Of a DNA stretch of 64,000 bases, positions 50,701-53,854 are shown one piece after another (within the stretch, counting starts at the first letter, position 1; the number at the start of each line of letters is the position of its first letter). The DNA lies in NCBI GenBank assembly GCA_032622095.1, contig CP136063.1, positions 147,489,379 to 147,553,378 on the forward strand, written 5' to 3'. The notes beneath the pieces are model-generated. The model saw nothing but the letters and a program-made list of their open reading frames with translations. It was not told the DNA's origin and did not search any database. Origin of the DNA: Siphonodentalium dalli (Eukaryota > Mollusca > Scaphopoda > Gadilida > Siphonodentaliidae). The position numbers and the translations under genes were made by a program.

Positions 50701-53045
50701 TGCATTCATGGGCCACGGACGGGCAATAGATTGTATACATCATTTCAAAGAGTTGACGAAATCTCTTGACTTGAAGAACTTGTTACAGATTTCCATGGAT
50801 GGGCCGAATGTAAACCTGAAATTTCTGAAAGATTTCAAAACTGATGTTCTAGCAGATATTACTGAAAGCCAGCTTCTTGATATCGGCACATGCAGCTTAC
50901 ACCATGTCCACAATTCGTTTAGATCTGCCATGGATCAGACAAAATGGGAAATCAACGTCTTGTTAAAATCGTTACATTCACTCATGAAAAACTCACCAGC
51001 CAGGAGGGATGACTATCATACCATCACTGGGAGTTCATTGTTCCCGCTTAAATTCTGCCAGCACCGATGGGTGGAGAATATTATCGTTGCTGAAAGGGCA
51101 CTTGCAATTTTATCTGATGTGAGGAAGTTTGTAGTTAAAGTTGAGGCAGAACGTGAATATACTACGCCAACATGCAAGTCTTTCACAAACATTAAGGACT
51201 ATCTCAAGGATCCTCTGCTAGTAGCAAAATTACATTTCTTTATTACTTTGTCAAAGGATGTGAACCATTACTTGACTGTCATGCAGACTGACAATCCTAT
51301 GGTACCCTTTCTTGCAGATGAATATGAAACAATGGTGAAAGATATTCTGAACCGATTCATGAAAAAGGATGTTATAGATACTCTAAAATCTAAAGCAGCA
51401 CTCGCAAATCATGTGATTGAAGATACAGACATGAGGGACTATAGAAAAATAGACATTGGATTCAGTACAAACTGTGCCCTTGCAGAAGTGAAAAACGAAG
51501 ATGCTCTAAAATCTAAGTTCAGGATGGATTGCAGAAATGCTATTAGAGTTCTTGCAGCGAGGTTGCTTCAAAAATCACCTTTCAAGTCTGTTCTCTGTCG
51601 GAATGCAAGTTGTTTTTCTCCTTGTGCTATAGTGATGGAACCAGAGAAATGTTGCAATAAGCTACAGCGTTTGATTGGTACTCTGGTTGATAGCAAAAGA
51701 TTACCACTGAAAAAGTGTGACACTGTGATTTCACAATATAAGAAGTTGCAAGATGATGCAAAGAAGGACTACTCAGCATTTTCTAAATTTGATAACTCTA
51801 AAACAAAGGATATGAGGGTGGACAATTTCCTTCATCAGTATGTGAACTCTGAAACCTATCCTGATTTGTGGGAAGTTCTGAAAATGATCATTGTGTTATC
51901 ACACGGACATGCTTCAGTAGAAAGAGGGTTTTCTGTTAATGCCCAACTCATTGTGGAAAACAAAAAAGAGCAAACATACTGTGCTGAGAGATTGGTTTAC
52001 GATGGCATCAAGCGACAAGGTGGGGCCCTGAAAGTGAACATTGATAACTCGCTTATCCAGTATGTAAAAGGGGCCAGACAGGGCTATGAGAGCTATTTAG
52101 ATTGTCAACGAAAAATTAAACCAGATGACAAGAGGCAGCAGCTGAAAAGAAAACAAATTGACATCGGAGAAAAAATGGCTGTGTGTCGACATCCAGACTC
52201 TGGAGGATTCTTCAGATGAAGTTGCTCAACAGGCTGAGGCAACAGGTCAGAGAGAGTGGTACATCAAATTTAACATGTACAGACAATCCATCAAAGAGAA
52301 ACAAACAAAACTTCAAATCACCAGAGGGAAGATAGAGGAATTGATGAGAAACTGATTTGTTCATGTGTTCATTATGTTTGTTATTCTTATTTCTTATTTT
52401 CAACATTATAAAACTATGAAACCTAGTACATGAAATTTTCCACTATCACAGACTTAGGGGCCATTAACCAGGTTTTGGCAAATATTTCACATTACTTTTT
52501 GGTGTTGAGAAAACACCAAATACCTGTTTTCTCAACACCAAAAAGTAATGTGAAATATTTGCCAAAACTTGGTTAATGACCCCTAGAAAAGTCTATAAGA
52601 AGACCTCAGTAGGGCCCAAATTCACTCTCAGGGCATTGAATTTAAATAAAAATTCCGGGGGAGGGCCCAATGAGAGGGGACACCAATGAGAGGGGACACC
52701 CCTCTCGTACTCTCCCCAACTCCTGCCTCTGGCAGTCGGCGTTGACCTTTGGTCAACGATGGTCACACGAACATAATAAAAGTGCTTAAAAAGGTCCTTG
52801 AAAGTCCTTAAATTTACATTTTAAGAACCTGTATGAACCCTGAGGAGGCTTTAATTGTTTATGTACTTGAAGAGAGAGGAAAATTATAAATTCAATGTTT
52901 TTCCCATGCACAGATAAGCCTGTTGAGAGATTCTAGGAATGCTGCACAGAAATTTTCTGTAGATCTCAAGCAAACAAATGAGAAGCTCCAGTCTGATTTT
53001 AACCTTGCCAAGGAACGGCTTCGAAGTATGAAGGCTTCTGCACAG
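14735..53045 (+). CDS. CNTLN: centlein (CNTLN) ortholog, central part, 17 exons
   Basis: Centlein is a large coiled-coil centrosomal protein; in mammals it links C-Nap1 (CEP250) to CEP68 at the proximal ends of centrioles and supports centrosome cohesion. Seventeen GT-AG exons (listed separately) join with matching phases and no in-frame stop into about 659 codons. Blocks that fit my memory of vertebrate centlein occur in order: LKNQEDAYSMES, KRSRSVSP, KAHKRRHERLKTVQ, then KRANPKELQNEDSDAVWNEL running into an acidic heptad region, then NKSIEKMKTMF with DWEEVTETEE, and finally QRLYHLQQQ followed by a last coiled coil. Glu/Lys/Leu-rich heptads alternate with Ser-rich basic linkers. Human centlein is about 1,400 residues, so this is roughly the middle half. 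The first exon begins in mid-codon, so earlier exons must lie outside or upstream. The gene identity is firm; individual exon edges are read by eye. Confidence 0.9.
15427..15510 (+). CDS. CNTLN: CNTLN exon b
   Basis: Acceptor tctatttatttag, donor AAG/gttggt. Twenty-eight whole codons, phase 0 at both ends, reading LYLSCSKKYDILKKTEANLR and a short amphipathic helix end. It corresponds to the 'KLYNEL...NEAMLRQ' stretch of vertebrate centlein. Confidence 0.85.
15583..15846. mobile_element. family C MITE (264 bp), TTAA-flanked
   Basis: TTAA at 15579-15582 and 15847-15850. It contains GATAATAAGTTCAACAAATG and its inverted partner as a central hairpin, a GATTCTCCCACTCAGTTATA arm, and the end ATGAGTATTTAGTAAAG. 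It lies in the intron after exon b. Confidence 0.8.
16603..16985. repeat. diverged direct duplication, copy 1
   Basis: CAGTTTCGTCTCTGAAGTGC through AAGGGGGATAATTCTACTA to TTAGGTTGAATCAC, recurring at 17455-17772 with roughly 75-80% identity and several small gaps. Confidence 0.75.
17224..17363. mobile_element. hAT MITE (140 bp) with near-perfect TSD
   Basis: The ends are CAGGGGCGGTGGAG and TTCAGCCACTCCTG. The flanks are AATGTAAT (17216-17223) and AATGTTAT (17364-17371), 7 of 8 matching. A paralogous copy of the surrounding repeat at 20935-21075 has the unfilled target, AATGTAAT at 20945-20952, which supports these boundaries. Confidence 0.85.
17455..17772. repeat. diverged direct duplication, copy 2
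   Basis: CAGTTTTGTCTCTGAAGTGC through AAGGGGGATAATTCTACTA to TTAGGTCGAATCAC. Same order as copy 1, with a deletion near the CACCACCAGGG region. Confidence 0.75.
17771..17950. repeat. dispersed repeat E, copy 2
   Basis: GGATTTTGACTGCGAGAAAA, then CCCACGACCACGTTGAATCC and TTTATTACTTA. It directly follows the duplicated block at 17455-17772, suggesting both belong to one larger old element. Confidence 0.65.
18363..18500. repeat. imperfect inverted repeat (hairpin)
   Basis: GGTTATCACC, then GTATTCAAGTCGAGCTACCT and TCTCTG are mirrored by CAGAGAAGGTAGCAAGACTT, GAATAC and GGTGATAACC around a 23-base loop. It resembles a small MITE; no clear target duplication. Confidence 0.65.
18501..20650. other. 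intron interior, no gene seen
   Basis: Includes a CpG-richer patch at 19180-19530 with tttggcgggaaaa, but no coding exon on either strand that I can support. Confidence 0.45.
20655..20894. repeat. dispersed repeat F, copy 2
   Basis: TCCCAGAATAAATTCACAAC, ATTCTCCTGGCATATTG, TGAACCACATTGAGCCAA and GGGGGCATGTCTATCATAATG. It is collinear with copy 1 and followed by the unfilled site of the 17224 hAT MITE. Confidence 0.75.
21241..21360 (+). CDS. CNTLN: CNTLN exon c
   Basis: Acceptor tttataaatttcag, donor AAG/gtgggt; 40 codons, phase 0 to 0. It reads NIIEKDDVISELQNRLDSF, then an RYRRPRND basic patch and FDDGSFLTPEK. An open frame continues upstream to 21121 with another possible acceptor (actttcag near 21171), but that extension is Cys-rich and unlike the family, so I prefer the short form. 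Confidence 0.8.
21847..22119. mobile_element. TTAA-type MITE with GGGTACTGTACACTAAATC ends
   Basis: Left arm AGGGTACTGTACACTAAATC through CTCCTTTTATACTCAAC; right arm is the complement, GTTGAGTATAAAAGGAG to GTGTACAGAACCCC, then TTAA at 22120-22123 (CTAA on the left). A second inner hairpin, AAACTACCTGGTAATTAT, surrounds the loop. Confidence 0.78.
22120..23274. other. intron interior, no gene seen
   Basis: Holds a 17-base G-run and a short open frame at 22804-23070 with no family resemblance. Confidence 0.4.
23275..23490. mobile_element. family C MITE, degraded
   Basis: It shares the AATGTTCAGATAATA...TTGTTGAATTTATTATCTG hairpin and the CCTCCAAATGAATAATTG / CTGAATGGGAGAATC arm. Its end, AATCAAAGGGATAA, lies about 22 bases before CNTLN exon d. 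Confidence 0.7.
23512..23612 (+). CDS. CNTLN: CNTLN exon d
   Basis: Acceptor cttcttttcatatag, donor GAAAG/gtgtgt. It reads ESDADGPAGEIDDRINQLRR and continues as a coiled coil (EINLLKNRLHEKE). It ends two bases into a codon, matching the next exon. A family C MITE ends about 20 bases before the exon. Confidence 0.88.
23690..23755. mobile_element. family C MITE fragment
   Basis: CCCCTTTCTATACTAAATAC and TCATTGACAAATAG, the left arm of the family only. Confidence 0.55.
25225..25483 (+). CDS. CNTLN: CNTLN exon e, SR-rich basic linker
   Basis: Acceptor tgttttcttttcag, donor AAG/gtatgt; the largest exon seen (259 bases). It completes an Arg codon, then encodes a helix, a basic Ser/Arg/Pro linker containing SIKRSRSVSP (the KRSRSLSP block of vertebrate centlein), and a returning coiled coil ending QDTQKALKIK. 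Confidence 0.9.
25993..26394. mobile_element. family C MITE interrupted by a family A MITE
   Basis: Reverse-oriented family C sequence (GATTCTCCCTCTCAGTTATA ... AATGAGTATTTAGAAAAGAA, then TTAA at 26395-26398), split by the family A copy at 26122-26333. Confidence 0.72.
26122..26333. mobile_element. family A palindromic MITE nested in family C
   Basis: CAGTAGTGCCCTAAATAATC to GGGCATTACTG, TA-flanked, arms meeting at CTCTCACTGAGAG. Inserted inside a reverse family C copy. Confidence 0.88.
26513..26634 (+). CDS. CNTLN: CNTLN exon f
   Basis: Acceptor actatacttgcag, donor GCAGG/gtatgt. It reads VKELDELKKAHKRRHERLK and then a coiled coil ending LLEDDQAG. It matches the 'ELRDAHEKRKERLQ' region of the family. 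It ends two bases into a codon. Confidence 0.9.
27187..27425. mobile_element. family B palindromic MITE next to CNTLN exon g
   Basis: TTAA at 27183-27186, then CCCTTCCATGACTGGAGCTG, two TATATATGCGAG hairpins, and the far end near AATGCTGCACCAGTGCAGCTCC. The right-hand CCCTTT/TTAA end has diverged into cttttcaatgttttaag, which now serves as the acceptor of the exon at 27442. Confidence 0.78.
27442..27561 (+). CDS. CNTLN: CNTLN exon g, DSDAVWNEL signature
   Basis: Acceptor caatgttttaag, donor GAAAA/gttaat. It encodes KKRRKMKRANPKELQNED followed by SDAVWNELAFFKKQNREL, the most family-specific block in the window. A family B palindromic MITE ends about 15-20 bases upstream, so the polypyrimidine stretch of this acceptor is at or inside the edge of the transposon. 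Confidence 0.92.
28424..28868. mobile_element. family C MITE with a family A MITE in its hairpin loop
   Basis: TTAA at 28420-28423 is followed by CCCTTTCTATAGTAAAGCAT; the arm GATAATAAGTTC is separated from its partner GTTGAACTTATTATC by the family A copy at 28482-28694. The right half ends ACTGAATGGGAGAATTC...GGGG, with ATAA in place of TTAA. Confidence 0.75.
28482..28694. mobile_element. family A palindromic MITE nested in family C
   Basis: CAGTAATGCCCTAAGTAATC to GGGCATTACTG, TA-flanked, centre CTCTCGCGGAGCG. Paired changes in both arms (AAGTAATC with GATTACTT) suggest arm-to-arm homogenisation. Confidence 0.88.
29043..29143 (+). CDS. CNTLN: CNTLN exon h
   Basis: Acceptor tgtttttttcaacag, donor GAAG/gtaaca. 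It reads MDLQEEVDTLRVKVSHDAAS and IHELQVAMEQDRE, an acidic coiled coil that continues the VWNEL region exactly as in vertebrate centlein. It ends one base into a codon. Confidence 0.9.
30019..30104 (+). CDS. CNTLN: CNTLN exon i
   Basis: Acceptor tttttttattgtag, donor GAA/gtaagc. It encodes FEYRMRKLEKENYSRQDYER and EITGLQSE, a coiled coil. A family A palindromic MITE starts at 30121, only 16 bases after the exon. Confidence 0.88.
30121..30346. mobile_element. family A palindromic MITE just after CNTLN exon i
   Basis: CAGTAATGCCCTAAATAATC to GGGCATTACTG, TA-flanked. The centre carries a duplicated AGCTCTCAGTGA. The left end is 16 bases from the exon's last base and 10 bases from its donor GTAAGC. 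Confidence 0.9.
30937..31025 (+). CDS. CNTLN: CNTLN exon j
   Basis: Acceptor ctttttgtttttgcag, donor AGAAA/gtgagg. It reads VHSRKVLTDKLNKDLQEVLL and ERDNLTEERK, a coiled coil. It ends two bases into a codon. Confidence 0.88.
31831..32043. mobile_element. family A palindromic MITE
   Basis: CAGTAATGCCCTAAATAATC to GGGCATTACTA, centre CTCTCAGTGAGAG. TA on the right, AA on the left. It lies 142 bases before the pogo-like element at 32188. Confidence 0.85.
32188..33659. mobile_element. pogo/Tigger-like non-autonomous element (1.47 kb)
   Basis: The ends are CAGTGAAACCTGCTTTGGGC and its partner ending AACAGGTTTCACTG, flanked by TA at 32186-32187 and 33660-33661. GCGACCACCTG-type motifs repeat inside both ends (32204, 32222, 32300 and 33604). 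The interior has no long ORF. It lies in the CNTLN intron between exons j and k. Confidence 0.82.
33770..33952. mobile_element. family C MITE, partial
   Basis: GATTCTCCCAACAGCTATGA, then CTATTATTCATCTGGA, CGTTTGTTGGACTTATTATC and the end GAGTATTTAATAAAGAAAGG. The hAT element at 33958 is inserted right at its end. Confidence 0.65.
33958..35070. mobile_element. non-autonomous hAT element, TSD GGCTAAAC
   Basis: The termini are inverted: TAGGGTCCTGTGAATATTCG on the left, and the right end reads CAATTCGCAGGACCCTA. The exact 8-bp duplication GGCTAAAC flanks it (33950-33957 and 35071-35078). Both subterminal regions are packed with ATTCGATTCG-type repeats. Inside is a fossil BED finger, so this is an internally deleted relative of a hAT transposase gene. 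It lies 26 bases from CNTLN exon k and is inserted at the end of a family C MITE. Confidence 0.88.
34601..34657 (+). pseudogene. fossil BED zinc-finger fragment
   Basis: Nineteen codons read TMTHLWNHLSKKHPALHNQ, the H-L-W-N-H-L-x-K-x-H-P half of a BED finger, followed by CAG/GTT, which could be an old donor site. A Cys-x2-Cys (CINC) lies just upstream in another frame, so the finger is broken. It supports the hAT assignment of the surrounding element. Confidence 0.7.
35097..35183 (+). CDS. CNTLN: CNTLN exon k
   Basis: Acceptor ttgttttccctttcag, donor AGCAG/gtaatt. It encodes HLKAEVFDLRQAEAHHRILK and TDLKRNIS. A 1.1-kb hAT element with its target duplication ends 18 bases before the exon, so the branch-point region must lie in or next to the transposon. 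Confidence 0.88.
35728..35854 (+). CDS. CNTLN: CNTLN exon l, basic linker
   Basis: Acceptor gatacttttgaacag, donor CAG/gtaata. It starts with LERELDEQQSSQKADSKPSG and turns into a strongly basic stretch (PRKIRSLMNSRKIKRTMAKQ). It ends in phase 0. Confidence 0.85.
36089..36150. repeat. dispersed repeat, inverted partner at 41703
   Basis: TTTTTTTTAGCTTACTTTGA, AAATGTCCATCCCAACTTTG and CCCACTTAGGCGGGCGATACC match in inverted orientation GGTATCCCCCACCCAAGTGG...GGGGATGGACATTTTGAAAA at 41703-41765. Confidence 0.7.
36350..36447 (+). CDS. CNTLN: CNTLN exon m, DWEEVTE block
   Basis: Acceptor tattttcaaacag, donor GAAAC/gtaagt. It reads YQKALNKSIEKMKTMFGNFN followed by DADWEEVTETEE. This matches the family block LNHSIKVMSNVF...GWEDVSE. 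It ends two bases into a codon, before a 9.2-kb intron. Confidence 0.9.
36591..37116. mobile_element. TTAA-flanked element with about 85-bp inverted ends
   Basis: The left arm runs from AGATGGATTTTCTC through TATAAAATAATAAATATG to GACCCCTGTCC (about 36591-36675). The right arm (about 37032-37116) is its diverged complement ending CCATCT. TTAA borders both sides (36587-36590, 37117-37120). TTAA targets are typical of piggyBac and Kolobok elements. There is no coding capacity. Confidence 0.7.
37345..37440. mobile_element. family C MITE fragment
   Basis: ACCCAGTTATTAAAGTATAC and TCTATTATTCATTTGGAGGG, one arm only, immediately before the 'ttagctcac' repeat block. Confidence 0.5.
37506..39017. 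repeat. 'TTTAGCTCACC' bivalve-type dispersed repeat
   Basis: It starts TTTTTAGCTCACCGGTGGAG, has a CCGTCCGTCTGTCTGT simple run at 37545-37595, and then repeated paragraphs with CATTCAGATTTGTTCAAA, GGGCCA(T/C)AACTCTATTCC and TCCATAGTAATTCTTA. A related 'gttcgaatatgggttt' stretch is at 38445-38465. I associate this repeat with scallops, mussels and oysters. Non-coding. Confidence 0.75.
39018..40727. repeat. tandem triplication of a roughly 570-bp unit
   Basis: The block starting TTTTGATATAAACTGGTATT occurs at 39018, 39591 and 40163 (spacings 573 and 572), each followed by the same order: TTTCCCTCTATAGTAACCC, AGAATCGCCAGGTC, ACATTTAATATTGAGGC, CAGATTTGTGAAAATGGGAT and TTCCCTTCATAATAATTC. Units 2 and 3 are almost identical; unit 1 differs at more sites; unit 3 lacks CAGATAGGGT. 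It grew inside the older 'ttagctcac' repeat. Confidence 0.9.
40728..41196. repeat. diverged tail of the 'ttagctcac' repeat
   Basis: AATTTATTCAGATTGGGTCA, ACATAACTATTTGTCTC and GTAATTCTTAAAATGTC follow the same paragraph pattern, then fade out before a long G-run. Confidence 0.5.
41197..41224 (+). repeat. 28-base G homopolymer
   Basis: Uninterrupted G-run in the 9-kb CNTLN intron. Other mononucleotide runs: G at 14229-14245 and 22488-22504, C at 33700-33714 and 55398-55412. Lengths in an assembly are unreliable. Confidence 0.9.
41430..41634. mobile_element. family C MITE, partial
   Basis: Hairpin AATAAGTTCAACAAACAACC / GGTTGTTGAACTTATAATC, then CCCTCCAGATGAATAATAG and the end TATATAGTAAAGAAAGTG with TTAA at 41635-41638. 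Confidence 0.7.
41703..41765. repeat. dispersed repeat, inverted partner of 36089
   Basis: GGTATCCCCCACCCAAGTGG through AAATAAGCT and an A-run. The A-run on one side suggests a retroposed 3' tail. Confidence 0.65.
42264..42457. repeat. 97-bp tandem duplication
   Basis: Two adjacent copies (42264-42360, 42361-42457), TGTATTTCCTTATTACATTA to ACAAGTTG, apparently differing only at CACTGG versus CAGTGG. A very recent duplication or an assembly artefact. Confidence 0.9.
42458..44706. other. intron interior, no gene seen
   Basis: AT-rich, no exon. The bordering CNTLN exons m and n already join in phase, so no missing exon is required here. Confidence 0.5.
44711..44965. mobile_element. family C MITE, TTAA-flanked
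   Basis: TTAA at 44707-44710 and 44966-44969. It starts CCCTTTCTGATTGATGAG, holds CGTTTGTTGAATTTATTATC, and ends GAATCCATTCAATATAGAAATGG. Confidence 0.78.
45133..45371. mobile_element. family C MITE, TTAA-flanked
   Basis: TTAA at 45129-45132 and 45372-45375. It starts CTCGTTCTATGCTAAATACT, has the hairpin GTTCAGATAATAAG/GTTATCTGAAC, and ends CATTTAGTATAGAAAGGC. Confidence 0.78.
45387..45425. mobile_element. half copy of the 62-bp TTAA mini-MITE
   Basis: TTAA followed by CCCTTTCAGTGCCAAGTCCG and the loop TTTTTGTATCAACA. The second arm is missing. Confidence 0.65.
45607..45718 (+). CDS. CNTLN: CNTLN exon n, acidic Ser/Thr-rich
   Basis: Acceptor aatttacttatcacag, donor AAG/gtttgt. It continues the acidic run as EESTECTSDSLGQ and ends HQSDSDTSSSSHRK, a low-complexity segment rich in possible phosphosites. 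Phase agrees with exons on both sides across introns of 9.2 and 1.5 kb. Confidence 0.82.
45719..47035. other. intron interior, no gene seen
   Basis: A pair of overlapping open frames at 45866-46208 reads like random text. GGTATAAA/'caacagtagggtataaag' motifs near 46440-46515 are unexplained. Confidence 0.4.
47036..47143. mobile_element. family A MITE, single arm
   Basis: GAGAGTTTCCGATGAATGGC through GGGCAATACTG and TA. Only the right arm remains. Confidence 0.8.
47320..47443 (+). CDS. CNTLN: CNTLN exon o (possible longer form from 47266)
   Basis: The preferred acceptor is tatttttctctcccag, donor AGAG/gtaaat. It reads MARNRKSLIRAHAAKLRRPM and then a Ser/Thr-rich linker. A second acceptor, tgtacttcttcag, lies 54 bases upstream; using it would add 18 in-frame codons (VFDDALNELCKCDIFLSQ) with no stop. 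Both forms fit phase 0. The downstream acceptor has the better pyrimidine tract. Confidence 0.82.
47446..47585 (-). pseudogene. antisense protein-like fragment in a CNTLN intron
   Basis: On the minus strand, about 46 codons read KFGQIYNAHVRGLKQLGHNH, then ISVIPGDFPNVWSMLNGIM and VDGYD. The composition looks like a folded protein and not random AT-rich text. It begins right at the exon o donor and stops being protein-like inside the exon. I do not recognise the family. It may be a fragment of a processed gene or transposon ORF. Confidence 0.35.
47972..48865. mobile_element. non-autonomous hAT element, TSD AGTACTAC
   Basis: The left end is CAGGGACCAGCCTAGACCAG; the right end reads CTCGGCTGGTCCCTG. 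The exact 8-bp duplication AGTACTAC lies at 47964-47971 and 48866-48873. AGGGCGAAGT-type motifs repeat near both ends in both orientations, like transposase-binding subterminal repeats. The interior is AT-rich with no coding capacity. It lies in the CNTLN intron between exons o and p. Confidence 0.9.
48934..49097 (+). CDS. CNTLN: CNTLN exon p
   Basis: Acceptor gttgcctctgtttcag, donor CAG/gtaata; 164 bases. A Ser/Lys/Pro-rich linker (SSSPIKPSKSSRTTSG) is followed by NKQLVGMKQRLYHLQQQ, matching the 'LLRERIISLQQQ' entry into the last coiled coil of vertebrate centlein. A non-autonomous hAT element ends 68 bases upstream. Confidence 0.9.
50011..50313 (+). pseudogene. hAT transposase amino part with BED-like zinc finger
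   Basis: The ATG begins MPGNCKFNPDWIRKNDYKSW. A C-x2-C at residues 32-35 (RCRICNK) and H-x5-H at 52-58 (RSHMNGQRH) form a BED/C2H2-type DNA-binding finger. The frame stops at 50311 with TGA, while the long transposase frame is already open from 50300 in the next phase. The two parts are therefore one gene broken by a frameshift in that 11-base overlap, or less likely joined by splicing. Confidence 0.8.
50300..52219 (+). pseudogene. hAT transposase main body, frameshifted at both ends
   Basis: A single open frame of about 635 codons without a proper ATG at its start. Visible hAT landmarks are LLFDESLNNKLQNKQMDMHV near residue 95, ISMDGPNVNLKF near 160, CQHRWVEN near 245, and the carboxy-terminal dimerisation motif LSHGHASVERGFSVN near residue 525. 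The frame ends with an atypical tail at 52217, while an overlapping frame continues the expected helical carboxy end. Two frame breaks mean this copy cannot make a full-length transposase without recoding, although most of the body is free of stops, so the decay is recent. Confidence 0.85.
52146..52355 (+). pseudogene. hAT transposase carboxy tail in a shifted frame
   Basis: This frame opens at 52146 and overlaps the end of the main transposase frame. It reads TLEDSSDEVAQQAEATGQRE and a short basic helix to a stop at 52353-52355. Related hAT proteins end with a similar Lys/Glu-rich helix carrying an 'AEATG' stretch. The switch point probably lies near the A-run at 52170-52176. Confidence 0.7.
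52457..52583. mobile_element. 127-bp palindromic MITE nested in the hAT element
   Basis: It begins GGGGCCATTAACCAGGTTTT and ends with its near-perfect complement (AACTTGGTTAATGACCCC), with about 58-base arms around an ACCAAATACCT loop. It is flanked by TA on both sides (52455-52456 and 52584-52585), as for Tc1/mariner-type insertions. The arms differ at only a few positions, so it is young relative to its host element. Confidence 0.8.
52630..52720. repeat. short direct repeat in the hAT 3' region
   Basis: AATGAGAGGGGACACC occurs twice in a row near 52669 and 52685, next to a G-rich patch. It probably belongs to the non-coding 3' part of the transposon. Confidence 0.5.
52914..53045 (+). CDS. 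CNTLN: CNTLN exon q, coiled coil
   Basis: Acceptor gtttttcccatgcacag, donor CAG/gttagt; 44 codons, phase 0 to 0. It reads ISLLRDSRNAAQKFSVDLKQ, then TNEKLQSDFNLAKERLRSMK. It is separated from the preceding exon by a 3.2-kb hAT element whose end lies 71 bases before this acceptor. It is the last exon I can assign to the family with confidence. Confidence 0.9.
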
Positions 53046-53095
53046 GTTAGTAGCCTCCGTGTAATGATACCTATGTATTAGGGAGCATCTCAAAA

Positions 53096-53340
53096 GTCTT
53101 TGCGGAATCCGCAAATATTTTCCGAAATGTCGAGATTTCCGCAACGCTATCGTCTGAATTTTTCCGCAAATGTTCCGAAAAACGCCATGAGGTTTCCGCA
53201 AAATTACCGAAACGTTACATAAAGATTTCCGCAAACGCCATGAGTTTTCCGCAAAAATTACCGCAGTCCGTAACATCGACTTTGCGGAAAGTAATTTTCC
53301 GAAAACTTTGAAAATGAGATTTCCGCAAAAGTTCCAGAAA
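53096..53340. repeat. cluster of TTTCCGCAAA motifs
   Basis: About eight copies of TTTCCGCAA or its complement TTTGCGGAA occur in 245 bases, irregularly spaced, together with two CGCCATGAG(G/T)TTTCC copies. It begins 50 bases after CNTLN exon q. A degenerate short-unit repeat of unknown origin. Confidence 0.6.
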
Positions 53341-53760
53341 TGGTGACTATATTAATAAACGTCGCAATTAAATCTCGAGACAAAACGCATCACAAACGCG
53401 CATCTGACACACAAGGCATTAAAGGGATTGTTAATTAACAATTAAATATAATTGCTCGAATCAAACAGGCTATATTTTAATATGATCATTCAATACACTG
53501 TATCCACAGTTTTATAAACTCTTCTATCATTACGATAGTTTTATCAGAATAGTTTTACTATTATCGTTTTATATACCCAATATACTGGGGTGCTTCTCAC
53601 CTAAATGAGGGATTTCCATAACAAGCAATTAGCTACCGCGCTGGACAAAACAAGTGTCAACTTTACCGCGGTGCAGTTTGTGTTTCCACCACGGCCGAAC
53701 TGCAACAACATCGCGGCCACACCGGCTAACTGCAGTTGGTCCGCGGTTTAATTGCTGTTA

Positions 53761-53854
53761 GGCCGCGGTGTAGGCCTACTTGCCGTTCGGCCGCGGTATA
53801 CTTGCCGTTCGGCCGCAGTATACTTGCCTTTCGGCCGCGGTGTACTTGTCGTTT
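53761..53854. repeat. 22-bp CpG-rich minisatellite
   Basis: GGCCGCGGTATACTTGCCGT units begin at 53761 (28-bp variant), 53789, 53811 and 53833, with looser copies of GGCCGCGG/CCGCGG back to 53640. Strikingly GC- and CpG-rich within AT-rich DNA. Confidence 0.8.

Larger units (their letters stand above)
49603..52842 (+). mobile_element. hAT-superfamily DNA transposon with coding region
   Basis: The ends are imperfect inverted repeats: CAGGGTTCGCACAGGTCCTT on the left, and the reverse complement of the right end begins CAGGGTTCATACAGGTTCTT. Subterminal repeats of the AAGTGCTTGAAAGTGCTTG type occur at both ends. Inside are a BED-like zinc-finger ORF and a long transposase ORF. The left flank is an (AT)n run and no 8-bp target duplication can be seen, so the insertion is old or the flank has slipped. 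It sits wholly inside the CNTLN intron between exons p and q, in the same orientation as the gene. Confidence 0.85.

Noticed and set aside
50321-52219. Treating the long ORF as a host gene
   Set aside because: It lies between hAT inverted ends, has the hAT dimerisation motif, and is accompanied by a BED-finger ORF in a broken frame.
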